Shown here piece after piece: positions 24,832 to 33,589 of a DNA stretch of 64,000 nt; the first letter of the stretch is position 1; each line of letters starts with the position of its first letter. Location of the stretch: positions 1-64,000 of the forward strand of contig NZ_JBOFQF010000018.1 in assembly GCF_051660745.1 (NCBI RefSeq), written 5' to 3'. The position numbers and the translations under genes were made by a program. The notes under the pieces are model-generated. The model was not told the DNA's origin. It worked only from the letters and a program-made list of their open reading frames with translations, and did no database searches. Origin of the DNA: Segniliparus sp051660745 (GTDB lineage Bacteria; Actinomycetota; Actinomycetes; Mycobacteriales; Mycobacteriaceae).

Positions 24832-25819
24832 TGATCGCCTCCGCCCGGTCCTGGTAGCTGTGCCCGCCCTCGACGATGGCGCGGCGCCCGCGCCCGGCCA
24901 CCGCTTTGGCGAGCTCGGGGTCGGCGGCGATCCGTTCGACGATGTCCACCAGCTCTTCCTCGCCGTCGAACAGGAACGCTTCGGTTCCGTCGTCGAACAG
25001 GTCCGCGTGCTCGACGGTCCGTTGCCCGACGAACAGGCCTCCCGCCGCGGGGACTTCGAAGGTCCGACAGGTGTGGGTGTCTCTGTTGTCCGAGTTCAGG
25101 AGCACCAAGTTGGCGAGGATCGAGCTGATCGCGCGCGACAGGTCCTCCCCGTATTGGGCTCCGGCGACCCGTGCTCCGCTGGTCCTCGACGCGAGGTCGC
25201 GCTGCCAGCCGGGACCGGCGAGGTAGAACCGCCCGCGGTATCGCGCGGCGAGCCTGCGCAACAGCCCCGCCCGGTCCGGGCGCAGCGCTCCGACGAATCC
25301 GGCGAGGTACTCGCCGCCTCCGCGCCGGGCCACGGGGCGGTGCCAGGCCGGGTCGTACGCGCTGAGCACGAAGACCACCTCGCGCGCGCCCCGCGCGCGC
25401 AGCTCCCCGACGTTGTGGGCTTTGGTGGTCACGATCACGTCCCACCTCGGCTCGGCGGCAAGGTACTCCGGAGTGGTGTTGTCAGGGTTGGACACGTCGT
25501 CGGCGCTGTAATGGGCCTTGAGCGGGACGGGCAGCGAGAGCAGCCGCTCTTGGTCGAGGTGGATCGACTTGTACGCGAAAAGAAGGTCGGGGCGCAACGC
25601 GGCGGCCGCCGCCGCAAGCTGCTCGTGCGCCTCGCGGACGGAGCGAGGGTCGCGCCGTCCGGTGGCCTTGGCGTAGCACCAGGAAGGGGTCCCCCGCCTG
25701 GGCAGGGTCACCGGCGTGGTGTCCACGACGGCGATGTCGTGGCCTGCCAGGCGGAAGCCGTCGGCGAGCGAGCGGGCGTTGCTCCCGTACCAGTCGTCGC
25801 CCGCGAAGAGGATCTTCAT
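24815..25819 (-). CDS. CgeB-like glycosyltransferase
   Basis: A 334-residue cytoplasmic protein with a GT-B layout. The N-terminus MKILFAGDDWYGSNARSLADGF, the middle HYSADDVSNPDN and VIVTTKAHNVGELRARG, and the C-terminal NSDNRDTHTCRTFEVPAAGG are typical of CgeB/DUF3880-type transferases that act on spores, flagellin or polysaccharides. ATG at 25819 overlaps the flippase stop by 4 bp; upstream open frame is a shadow. Donor and acceptor sugars are unknown. Confidence 0.8.
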   Translation of the reverse strand: MKILFAGDDWYGSNARSLADGFRLAGHDIAVVDTTPVTLPRRGTPSWCYAKATGRRDPRSVREAHEQLAAAAAALRPDLLFAYKSIHLDQERLLSLPVPLKAHYSADDVSNPDNTTPEYLAAEPRWDVIVTTKAHNVGELRARGAREVVFVLSAYDPAWHRPVARRGGGEYLAGFVGALRPDRAGLLRRLAARYRGRFYLAGPGWQRDLASRTSGARVAGAQYGEDLSRAISSILANLVLLNSDNRDTHTCRTFEVPAAGGLFVGQRTVEHADLFDDGTEAFLFDGEEELVDIVERIAADPELAKAVAGRGRRAIVEGGHSYQDRAEAIIDRLR

Positions 25820-27066
25820 CGCGTCGTCCCCATTCCGGCGGGCAGGGGGGACGGGCTCCGGCACACGCGTCGGGCCCGGAAGAGGTAGAACAAGGCCACA
25901 ACTGTCTCGGCTCCGACAATGCCGACGACCACGGTCGTCGGCGAGTGGTCGCGCAGGGCGGCCAGCAGCGTGGCGAGGGCGACGCCCGCCCCGATCAGGG
26001 ACCCGTAGAGGACGCCGATCGCGTCGGAGCGAGTGGGGAGCACAGCTGTCGAGAAGAACGAGGCGACGGCCATGCCCGGCAGGCTCCAAGCCTCCAGGCG
26101 CAAGAGCGGGACCGAGTCGGCAAAGGCGTGGCCGAAGAGGAACGGCGCCGTCCACGGCGCGGACAGGCTGACCGCCGCCGCCGCAGCCACGCCGATCAGC
26201 GCCACCGCTCTGGCTCCGCGCATCGAGGCCGCGAAGAAGTCGTCGCTGGTCTTGCGTCGGGCCATTCTGGGGATGAGGCTCCATCCGATGGCGTCCAAGA
26301 GCGCGCCGACCGCTTGCACCGGGCGGTCGCTCGCGGAGAACAAGCCCATCGAATGCGCGGAGAACGCCGACGCGAACACAGTGGCGGACCCTTGCTCGTA
26401 GGTGTTCTCGAGCAGCCTGGCTGTGAGCACCGGCCTGCCGGTGCTCACGAGTTCGGCGACGCTCCTCGGGCGTCCGGGCGGTCCGTAGCGCCGGATCGTG
26501 GCCGCCCACGACCCGATCACCGGGATCAGCGTGGACGCGATGAGGCACAACATGGCCGTCGCGGGGGTCGGGAAGCGTGGGAGGAGGGCCAGCAGCGCTA
26601 CGAGGTAGAGGACGCGGCCTGCGGACTGGAGCAGCATGGTCAGGCCGAATTTGTTCTTGCCGAGCAGCACCCAGTCGTCGCCGGACGAACTGATCGCCCC
26701 GCCGAAGAGTCCGAGCGCCGCCATCTGCAGGACGAGGGGCGCTCCGGTCGCCCAGGCGGCGGCGCACCCGCACCAGAGGATGGCGACGACAGAAAGCCTC
26801 AGACCGATGAAATCGCCCCGTAGCTGGGACAATCCAGGCTCGTCGACACGAGCGGCGAGGTACGGGACGATGCCGAGGTCGGTGATGAGCGACCCGAGGA
26901 AATAGGTGGACATGGCGACCGCGAGCAAGCCCATGCCGCTCGGCCCCAGCAGGCGGGCGGACAGGGGCAGTGTCACCAAGGCGGTGAGATACTGCCCGTA
27001 CTTCCCGAACGACACGTAGCCGATATCGCGGACCACAGCCAGCGCCCCGCGAATGTTCTTGCTCAT
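25816..27066 (-). CDS. Wzx-like polysaccharide flippase
   Basis: A 416-residue membrane protein with about 12 hydrophobic segments and the MVF/MOP flippase pattern: N-terminal GKYGQYLTALVTLPLSARLLGPSGMGLLAVA, a mid-protein RLLENTYEQGSATVFASAFSAHSMGLFSASDR, and a second bundle. It would move undecaprenyl-linked repeat units across the membrane. ATGA overlaps link it to the GT4 gene upstream and the CgeB-like gene downstream. Confidence 0.85.
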   Translation of the reverse strand: MSKNIRGALAVVRDIGYVSFGKYGQYLTALVTLPLSARLLGPSGMGLLAVAMSTYFLGSLITDLGIVPYLAARVDEPGLSQLRGDFIGLRLSVVAILWCGCAAAWATGAPLVLQMAALGLFGGAISSSGDDWVLLGKNKFGLTMLLQSAGRVLYLVALLALLPRFPTPATAMLCLIASTLIPVIGSWAATIRRYGPPGRPRSVAELVSTGRPVLTARLLENTYEQGSATVFASAFSAHSMGLFSASDRPVQAVGALLDAIGWSLIPRMARRKTSDDFFAASMRGARAVALIGVAAAAAVSLSAPWTAPFLFGHAFADSVPLLRLEAWSLPGMAVASFFSTAVLPTRSDAIGVLYGSLIGAGVALATLLAALRDHSPTTVVVGIVGAETVVALFYLFRARRVCRSPSPLPAGMGTTR

Positions 27067-28235
27067 CGCGTCCCCTCCCGGCCGAAGGGCGCGATCCGGG
27101 GGGCCACTTGCCGCAGCAGGCCTGCGGCGGAGCCCGCGACGGTTTCGAGGCTGAAATCACGTGCTCTCGCCGCGCCCGATCCTGCGAGAGAGGCCCGCAA
27201 CCCGGCGTCCGCCACGAGCCGGTCGATGGCCTCAGCCAAAGCACGGGGGTCGCGCGGGGGGACCAGGACGCCGTCCACGCCGTCGGTGATGATCTCCTCT
27301 GGCCCGCCCGCGCCAGCCGCGATGACCGCGCGCCCCGCGGCCATCGCCTCGACCACCACCTGGCCGAATGGCTCGGCCAGCCGAGAGTAGTGGATCGCCA
27401 CGTCGGCCCGCGCGACCTCGCCCAACGGGTCGTCGGTGTGTCCGACGAAGACGACGCGGTCGGCGAGCTGGAGCAGCGCCGCGAGATCTCGCAGGGAGCG
27501 CGCGTAGTCGTCTTCGCCGAAATGCGATCCGCCGACGAAGGCGAGGGGGGCCTGGGTCGTGGTCTGGGCCAATGCCCGCAGGACGAGGTCCTGCCCCTTC
27601 CACTTGGTGAGCCTGCCGACCATCACGAGCCTGGCTTCGGCGGCAGGGCGTTGCGCTCGGGGCTCGGGGATCCCGCACAGATCGACGCCCGGATAGCTGA
27701 CGACGGCGGGCCGCCGCCCCGTCCACAGGGTGGCGAGGGTGCCTTTGCTGTTGGCCACGAAGCCGTCCGCTGCGAGAAAGCCGATCAGGCGGACGACAGG
27801 CGCGAGCCAGCCGAAGTATTCGCGTGTGATCCGGTCGTGGACATGCCACACGAGCGGAACGCGGGCGCGCCTGCTTGCCACCACGCCTATGAGCAGCGCT
27901 TTCGTGGATTCCGCGACGACGACTGCGCCGTTCGCGCCGAGGATCGCTGCTCCGACCGTCCAGCCGGACGCGAGCATGTGGAATCCGCCCCGGACCAGCC
28001 GCGCGAACGATCCGCCGATGGTGACGTCGCGGCTCGCGAATGCTGTCGCGAGGACTCTCGTCGGGACTCCCGCGTCGGCCAGCGCGCCGCTGAGCGGTCC
28101 AGCCTCGGTGAGGACGGCGGAGGTGGCGAGACCGAGGCGCCCCAGCGCGGCCGCGAGCCGGACGAAGGCCAGCTCGGCTCCGGACATGGCTCCGGTGTGC
28201 GAGAGGAACACGACGGAGCCAGGGCCCCGGCTCAT
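27063..28235 (-). CDS. GT4-family glycosyltransferase
   Basis: A 390-residue GT-B enzyme. The N-terminal domain starts VVFLSHTGAMSGAELAFVRLAAAL. The C-terminal domain has VMVGRLTKWKGQDLVLRAL and the nucleotide-sugar motif EPFGQVVVEAMAAG, then GGPEEIITDGVDGVLVPP. ATG at 28235 overlaps the stop of the preceding GT gene by 4 bp; the longer frame upstream runs into that gene. It probably adds one sugar to the lipid-linked repeat unit. Confidence 0.88.
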   Translation of the reverse strand: MSRGPGSVVFLSHTGAMSGAELAFVRLAAALGRLGLATSAVLTEAGPLSGALADAGVPTRVLATAFASRDVTIGGSFARLVRGGFHMLASGWTVGAAILGANGAVVVAESTKALLIGVVASRRARVPLVWHVHDRITREYFGWLAPVVRLIGFLAADGFVANSKGTLATLWTGRRPAVVSYPGVDLCGIPEPRAQRPAAEARLVMVGRLTKWKGQDLVLRALAQTTTQAPLAFVGGSHFGEDDYARSLRDLAALLQLADRVVFVGHTDDPLGEVARADVAIHYSRLAEPFGQVVVEAMAAGRAVIAAGAGGPEEIITDGVDGVLVPPRDPRALAEAIDRLVADAGLRASLAGSGAARARDFSLETVAGSAAGLLRQVAPRIAPFGREGTR

Positions 28236-29314
28236 AGCAGCGCCTCGCGGTAGAGGGCGACATGGCGCTCGGCGGCGAGCGCCCAGGAGAAGGACTCCGC
28301 GTGGGCGCGGCACTGCTCGACAGCGGGCCGGTCGCCTTGCAGGGCTCCGACGAGCCGCTCGGCCAGCGCGACGGAGTCCTCTCCGGGCACGATGAGATCG
28401 GGGGCGAGCCCGCGCACCGAGTCGGGGAGGCCTCCGACATCGGTGACGATCGGGGCCCGCCCGCTCGCCAAGGACTCCAAGGCGATGAGCCCGAAGCCTT
28501 CGAGCGAACGGGTGGGGACCACGGTGACCGTCGCGTCGCGATAGGCGGCGGCGAGCTCGGCCTCCGTCTTCGGGCCGAGAAGGGAGACCGAGCGCTCCAG
28601 GCGCAATGCGGCGATATGGGCGGCCAACTTGTCCGCGATCGGTCCTGCGCCCACAATGTCGAGGCGGGCGTGCGGCACTGCGGCCAGGACGAGGGGCCAT
28701 GCGTCGAGCAGCACATCGAGCCCCATGCGGCGCTCTAAGCGGCGCACGCAGAGAACTTTCGGCGCGTTGTCGGGGATCGGGGTCGGAGCGAATCTGTTCA
28801 GGTCGACCCCAGGGGGGATCGTCGTGATCCGGGCAGGGTCCACGCCGTACTGGGCCGCGAGCAGGCGGCCGAAGAACTGCGACAGCACGACGAGCCGCGT
28901 GCTGCGCCGGTAAACCGTGGTCTCGATCAGTCGTTTGACCGATGAGGCCGTGGCGCCTTGCCCGGAAGCGAGGCTCTCGAGCGCCCATGGGCCGTGGAAA
29001 TGCGTGACGAGCGCGGCTCCCTTGGGGGCGGGCGGGCCGTAGAGGGCGAAGTGCCGGTCGAGGACATCGACGCGTCGCGGCAGCGCGCGGCGCGCGGCGG
29101 TGATCCGCCGGGACAGGCTCCCGCCATCAGCTCCCCATGTGGTTCCGCCAAGGTCTGGCTCTCCGAACGCCGAGGCGGAGACCCGTACGTCCGGGCGTTC
29201 GCGCAAGGCGGCGAACAAAGCGGAGAAGTAGCGCGACAGCCCGCTGGGCAACGTCTGGAACCATTCGGAGCCTGTCATATGGATGTCGAGCGTGTCCGAG
29301 GGCTGTGTCGTCAT
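28232..29314 (-). CDS. GT4-family glycosyltransferase, first gene of the EPS operon
   Basis: A 360-residue GT-B enzyme: TGSEWFQTLPSGLSRYFSALF at the N-terminus, LCVRRLERRMGLDVLLDAW at the hinge, and EGFGLIALESLASG near the C-terminus, then DVGGLPDSV. The start at 29314 is chosen over a further in-frame start at 29395 because the family N-terminus begins just after it. The ribosome site is weak. It is the first of six genes that overlap or nearly overlap on this strand, so the operon promoter should be in the region to 30010. Confidence 0.85.
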   Translation of the reverse strand: MTTQPSDTLDIHMTGSEWFQTLPSGLSRYFSALFAALRERPDVRVSASAFGEPDLGGTTWGADGGSLSRRITAARRALPRRVDVLDRHFALYGPPAPKGAALVTHFHGPWALESLASGQGATASSVKRLIETTVYRRSTRLVVLSQFFGRLLAAQYGVDPARITTIPPGVDLNRFAPTPIPDNAPKVLCVRRLERRMGLDVLLDAWPLVLAAVPHARLDIVGAGPIADKLAAHIAALRLERSVSLLGPKTEAELAAAYRDATVTVVPTRSLEGFGLIALESLASGRAPIVTDVGGLPDSVRGLAPDLIVPGEDSVALAERLVGALQGDRPAVEQCRAHAESFSWALAAERHVALYREALL

Positions 29315-30010
29315 AGCCAAGCTTTCGCCGTCACGCGGGAACCGGCTTTTCACATGTCGAGCGCTCCGGCAGGCGGAGCGCCCATGGCGGTGCATCCCCC
29401 GCGTTGTGGGCGGGCGGCGATGGAAAAGGGAGTCGGGGAGTGACGATTAGAACGATTTCCATGAGAACTCTTCTTTCGGCTTCGCGCGGACTCCGCGCTA
29501 TATTCCGGGGAAGCGGCAATGCGATGCAGGTCGTTGCTCGCTGTCGAGCCTAACAGAATAATGTGGCGCCACACAGAATGGTTATCGTAAGATCTCGTGT
29601 GATTCGAGCAACAGGGGCCGGATGCATTAATTTAATGAGAGTGTTTTTATTTTAATGAAGCAGTAGTTCCGGGCGAAATGTCTTCATGGAAGGCCTCGCG
29701 CGTTCGGCGCACAAAAACCCATGGGTGTTCGCCCGTCGACCCCGAAAGTGTCCCGAACAGGGCCGATTCGCACTTCATCGGCCCCATTTCCCGTGCGGCC
29801 GCGAGCGCCGTTCTGGCTGTCGAAGAAGCGCCCTGGGTCGAATTTCAGGAAAGTTAATTTAAAAAACGGCCTTTAATTAAAAACGAACTTTAGCCCCGAT
29901 TTCTTCGATGGCGCTCACGGTCGAGGCTCTTCGAAATATCTGATAAGGTTTTGTGACACTGTGTTTTCTATGAAATATTCTTTCCCGCGACCTATGGAAA
30001 AACCTGTGAG
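29315..30010. other. 696-bp divergent AT-rich control region for the EPS operon
   Basis: No credible gene. It has AT blocks at about 29620-29660 (ATTTAATGAG, ATTTTAATGAAG) and 29855-29892 (GTTAATTTAAAAAACGG, CTTTAATTAAAA). An 8-bp inverted repeat GGGCCGAT / ATCGGCCC at 29760-29767 and 29777-29784 could be an operator or weak hairpin. It separates the minus-strand EPS operon from the plus-strand frameshifted GT gene. Confidence 0.45.
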
Positions 30011-31077
30011 ATGACGGTATCACGCATTGCTATAGTCCATGAGCGGTGGACAGAGATCGGCGGCTCTGAGAATGTTGTCGAGCAGCTGGCGCTCGAATGG
30101 CCGCAGGCTCGAGTCTTCGTGCCGTTCGCCGACCCGGCTTCTGTGCGGGGCACGATGGCCGGGCGCGTCGTCGTCAGCCCCGCGGACCGGCTGCACCAGG
30201 CTCTTGGCCGCAGATCGCACGTCCCCGTCCTCCCGATTGTGCCGTGGGCGATGCGGCGTTGGGACTTCGGCGAGGCCGAAGCGGTCCTCGTGAGCCACCA
30301 CGCTCTGGCAGTGGCTTCTGTGCAGGCCACGGAGCTCCCAACGGTCGCTTACGTCCATTCGCCCGCGCGTTGGGCGTGGGATCCCGCGATGCGCGACAGA
30401 CCGTCCGGGCCGAGTCTGCCGCCGCGAAGCGGATCACCCGGATCGTGGCCAACTCCACCGAAGTGGCCAGACGAGTCGAGCGTTGGTGGGGCCGCGAGTC
30501 GACCGTGGTGCACCCGCCCGTCGATGTGGACCGCTTCGTGCCGGGCGATCCCCGTTCGCGCGAGGATTTCTTCCTGGTCGCGGGCAGGCTTGTCCCGTAC
30601 AAGAGGGCCGACGTGGCCGTGCGCGCCGCCCGAGAGGCGGGCGTGCGTCTCGTGGTCGCAGGCGACGGCAGGCTCGCCGATCTGTGCCGTTCCTTGGCCG
30701 GGCCGGAGACCACGTTCCTCGGCAGAGTCTCGGACGAGGAGCTGGTCTCGTTGTACCAGCGGGCGAGGGCTCTGGTGATGCCGGGGATCGAAGACTTCGG
30801 GATCGTGCCGGTGGAGGGGATGGCGTGCGGGACGCCGGTGATCGCGCTGGGCGAGGGCGGGGCGCTGGACACGGTCGTTCCGGGCGTGTCCGGGCAGCTG
30901 GTCGAGCCGGTTCCGCCGGGCTCCGCCTCCTCGGAGGAGACGGTGTCGCGGTTCGCCGAGGCGATGCGCGGCTTCCGGCCGGAGGATTTCGACCCTGCCG
31001 AGGTCCGGCGGCACGCGGAGGGCTTCTCGAAGGCCCGGTTCCGGCAGCGCATGCGCGCGGTGGTGGAGACGTTGTGA
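30011..31077 (+). pseudogene. GT4-family glycosyltransferase interrupted by a frameshift
   Basis: The first 128 or so codons (from ATG 30011) read a normal N-terminal GT-B domain: VHERWTEIGGSENVVEQLA, SHHALAV and YVHSPARWAWDPAMRD. Near 30395 the coding sense moves to the next frame (-1), which continues QTVRAESAAAKRITRIVANS, then VAGRLVPYKRADVAVRAA, EDFGIVPVEGMACG and a normal end at 31077. The spacing between WDP and VANS is also shorter than I expect for this family, so a small deletion is likely. Either a true pseudogene, a sequencing error or, less likely, a programmed shift. The frame without a shift would run to 30778. Confidence 0.8.
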
Positions 31078-31124
31078 CGGGCGGAGCCGGCGGCGGCGTG
31101 CGAGGTGGCGAGCGCCGCCGCGCT

Positions 31125-32549
31125 CTAGCGTCCAGTGCCGAAGAGCACCGCCCCTAACGTCAGCACGATGATCTTCACATCGAGCCACAAGCTCCAGTTC
31201 TCGATGTAGAAGTTGTCGTACATGGCCCGGTCCGCGATGCTCGTGTCGCCCCGGAGCCCGTGGATGGCCGCCCATCCGGTGAGGCCGACAGGGACGCGAT
31301 GCCGCGCTTTGTAGGAGGGGATGGTCTCGCCGAACTGGGCGACGAAGTGCGGCCGCTCCGGCCTCGGGCCGACCAACGTCATCTCGCCCCGCACGACGTT
31401 CCACAGCTGGGGGAGCTCGTCGATCGAGAATTTGCGGATGAAGGACCCGAACCGGTTCACCCGCTGCGTGTGGTCGGGGGACCAGTCCGTGTTGCTCGCT
31501 TGCTCGGGCACAGGGCGCATCGACCGGAATTTGTACAGCAGGAACGGTTTTCCGTTGCGGCCAATGCGCTCCTGCTTGAAGAACACGGGGTGCCGGGGGG
31601 CCTGTGCTTTGACCACCAGGGCGACAGAGGCCAGCAGCGGCGAGAGGATGAGGATGCCGAGCAGCGCCGCGACCACCGAGAAGACTCGTTTCGTCTGCCA
31701 GTGGATGCTGCGGAAGGCGAGCCTGCGCACGCGCACCAGCGGAATGGTGTGCAAACGGTCCATGTCCCGGTCGAGGTGGACGAACTCGTACAGCCGGGGG
31801 ACGATGTAGATCTCGACGTCCAGCTCGTCGCATTCGCGGAGCTGGTCGACCAGCGCCCGGTCGTTCTGTTTGGTGAACGCCACGACGACCACTTGGATCC
31901 TGGCTTTCGTCACGATGTTGGGGAGGTCGTCTGCGTGCGCGATCACCGAAACACTCTCGGGCCAGGACTTGCGCATCGGAGCGTCGTCCATGACGAGCAC
32001 CGGTTCGAGCCCGTACTCGGGGTGCTCCGCCGCGCTTTGGACCAAGATTTGCGCCACCTTGCCGCCGCCGATGACCAAAGTCCGCGCGCGATTGCGGACA
32101 TCGCGACGCCTGAGCGCGCGCAACACCGCGAACACCGCCACCCTGACGAGGAAGAACACGATGAAAGTGAGCAGCGCGCTGATGATCCACCACGACACCG
32201 GATGCGGATCGTGCCACGCGAGGATGAGCATGAACGGCGTGACCATCCAGCCGCAGGCGACCAGTTCGGGCAGTGTGTCGAGCGCCGCGAGCGCCATTCG
32301 TCTTCGGTAGACCCCGAGCGCTTCGGCGATCGCCACCACGGCCAACGGGCCGACGAAAACCGCGACCCAAGCCGGGCCCGCGTGCCAGATCGACTTGCGA
32401 TCGAGGTTCCAGGTGTGGGAGATGCTCGCGACTGTGACGAGGGCGACGAAGTCGAGGAGCCCTATCGTCGCCATGTACGGGCTGTTGCGCTGTCGCCAGA
32501 TTTTCTGTTTCCGGGCGACGGCGGGGCGCGCCAAGACAGTGGTCAGCAT
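31125..32549 (-). CDS. Polyprenyl glycosylphosphotransferase (WbaP/WcaJ type)
   Basis: A 474-residue initiating enzyme that transfers a sugar-1-phosphate from a nucleotide sugar to undecaprenyl phosphate. N-terminal membrane helices (about 28-140), a CoA-binding-like Rossmann domain (about 145-265, TLVIGGGKVAQILVQ), and the C-terminal catalytic domain from about 275 with VFFKQERIGRNGKPF, YKFRSM, DELPQLWNVVRGEM, LVGPRPE and PGLTGWA-like VGLTGWAAI. It lies 15 bp after the small secreted protein gene, so it may share the porin transcript. It supplies the first step for the EPS cluster on the far side of the broken GT gene. Confidence 0.92.
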   Translation of the reverse strand: MLTTVLARPAVARKQKIWRQRNSPYMATIGLLDFVALVTVASISHTWNLDRKSIWHAGPAWVAVFVGPLAVVAIAEALGVYRRRMALAALDTLPELVACGWMVTPFMLILAWHDPHPVSWWIISALLTFIVFFLVRVAVFAVLRALRRRDVRNRARTLVIGGGKVAQILVQSAAEHPEYGLEPVLVMDDAPMRKSWPESVSVIAHADDLPNIVTKARIQVVVVAFTKQNDRALVDQLRECDELDVEIYIVPRLYEFVHLDRDMDRLHTIPLVRVRRLAFRSIHWQTKRVFSVVAALLGILILSPLLASVALVVKAQAPRHPVFFKQERIGRNGKPFLLYKFRSMRPVPEQASNTDWSPDHTQRVNRFGSFIRKFSIDELPQLWNVVRGEMTLVGPRPERPHFVAQFGETIPSYKARHRVPVGLTGWAAIHGLRGDTSIADRAMYDNFYIENWSLWLDVKIIVLTLGAVLFGTGR

Positions 32550-32564
32550 GGGAGGCCCCTCGGG

Positions 32565-32846
32565 CTACCGCGCGATGATCGGGTGCTCGTGCGGCGGCAG
32601 CCGGTCGGCCGTCTGAACGCTCATGTGCGGCGTCCCGCTGTTCGTCGGGAAGGTTCTGTTCGACGGTTTGCCGAACTCGTCCTGGTTACGCACGTCGTTG
32701 CGCCTGCTGATGACAGGACTGCCGGGATCGCCAGGCATCGGAACGATCGGAGGGTCGGCCGATGCGGCGCCCGCCGAGCAGCACACGGGCACGAGCCCGA
32801 GTATCGCGACGGCGAGCGTGCGAGGTGCGGTTCGCGATCGGATCAT
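32565..32846 (-). CDS. Small secreted protein downstream of the porin
   Basis: A 93-residue protein. AGGAG lies seven bases before the ATG at 32846. Residues 1-30 are a signal peptide (RTLAVAILGLVPVCCSAGAASA) and the mature part is short, Pro/Arg/Asn-rich and probably unstructured (PPIVPMPGDPGSPVISRRND, ending PPHEHPIIAR). It begins 14 bp after the porin stop and ends 15 bp before the glycosylphosphotransferase start. I do not recognise the family. Confidence 0.65.
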   Translation of the reverse strand: MIRSRTAPRTLAVAILGLVPVCCSAGAASADPPIVPMPGDPGSPVISRRNDVRNQDEFGKPSNRTFPTNSGTPHMSVQTADRLPPHEHPIIAR

Positions 32847-32860
32847 GAGATTGCTCCTGT

Positions 32861-33589
32861 TCAGAATGAGACTATCGGTCCGTATACGGAGAAGGTGTCG
32901 TCGTTTTCCGTGGTCGAGAGCTGGACGACCGCGAACAAACGGACGTACGCGGCGCCCCCGCAGGCGTCCACGTTGAGGTGCTCGTCGGTGACCCGCGTCC
33001 CGCCGGTCCTGCCGTTGAGCTGTTTGACCGATATCGGAACGGTGACGATCTGACCAGGCCTGAGGTACACGTCGAGGAAGCCGTTCACGCCGACGTTGAC
33101 GTTGCCGGTGTTGACGTTGAGGCCGCCTGCCCCGATCCCGATATTCGCGTTGGGAGAAGTCCAGTTCGCGTTGGCCCCGCCTTGGGCCTCTAGCCCGTTC
33201 GAGAGGTCTATTTGACATGAGGCTTGCAGGCCGATTTTCAGGAGCCCGGAGTCCACCGGAAAATTCCCTTTCCCGTCGATCGACACCGCGGCTTTGCCGG
33301 ATAGGAACGCCTCTCTTGTGAAAAGCGTCGACCCCATATTCGCCACGGAGTTCACTGAGAGGTCCAGAAGGGTCAACGACACGTTGTACCCGTCGTCTGT
33401 CGTATGGTTCCCCGTGGTCTCCTCCAATGAGACCGGGTCCGCGTGAGTGGCGGCAGAGTTCGACACCGCGACGATTGACGTGCAAGCGAGCGTGAGAATC
33501 TGAAAAGCGAGAAAGGGAAGACCGAAAACGCCGGACCGTTTTTGCCGCATCGGCATACGAACGGAGCGGCGTGATTCTAGAATAGCCAT
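32861..33589 (-). CDS. MspA-family outer-membrane porin
   Basis: A 242-residue protein with a signal peptide (hydrophobic run then SNSAATHA) and the MspA pattern: mature start DPVSLEETTG, NVSLTLLDLSVNSVANMGS, DSGLLKIGLQASCQI, GANANWTS, a PGQIVTVPISV strand and a C-terminal LNVDACGGAAYVRLFAVVQLST. MspA-type porins form octameric goblet channels for hydrophilic solutes in the mycolic-acid outer membrane. GAGGAG precedes the ATG at 33589. The short mycobacterial LDNGLD motif is not visible in the same form. It heads a possible operon with the small secreted protein and the priming enzyme. Confidence 0.88.
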   Translation of the reverse strand: MAILESRRSVRMPMRQKRSGVFGLPFLAFQILTLACTSIVAVSNSAATHADPVSLEETTGNHTTDDGYNVSLTLLDLSVNSVANMGSTLFTREAFLSGKAAVSIDGKGNFPVDSGLLKIGLQASCQIDLSNGLEAQGGANANWTSPNANIGIGAGGLNVNTGNVNVGVNGFLDVYLRPGQIVTVPISVKQLNGRTGGTRVTDEHLNVDACGGAAYVRLFAVVQLSTTENDDTFSVYGPIVSF

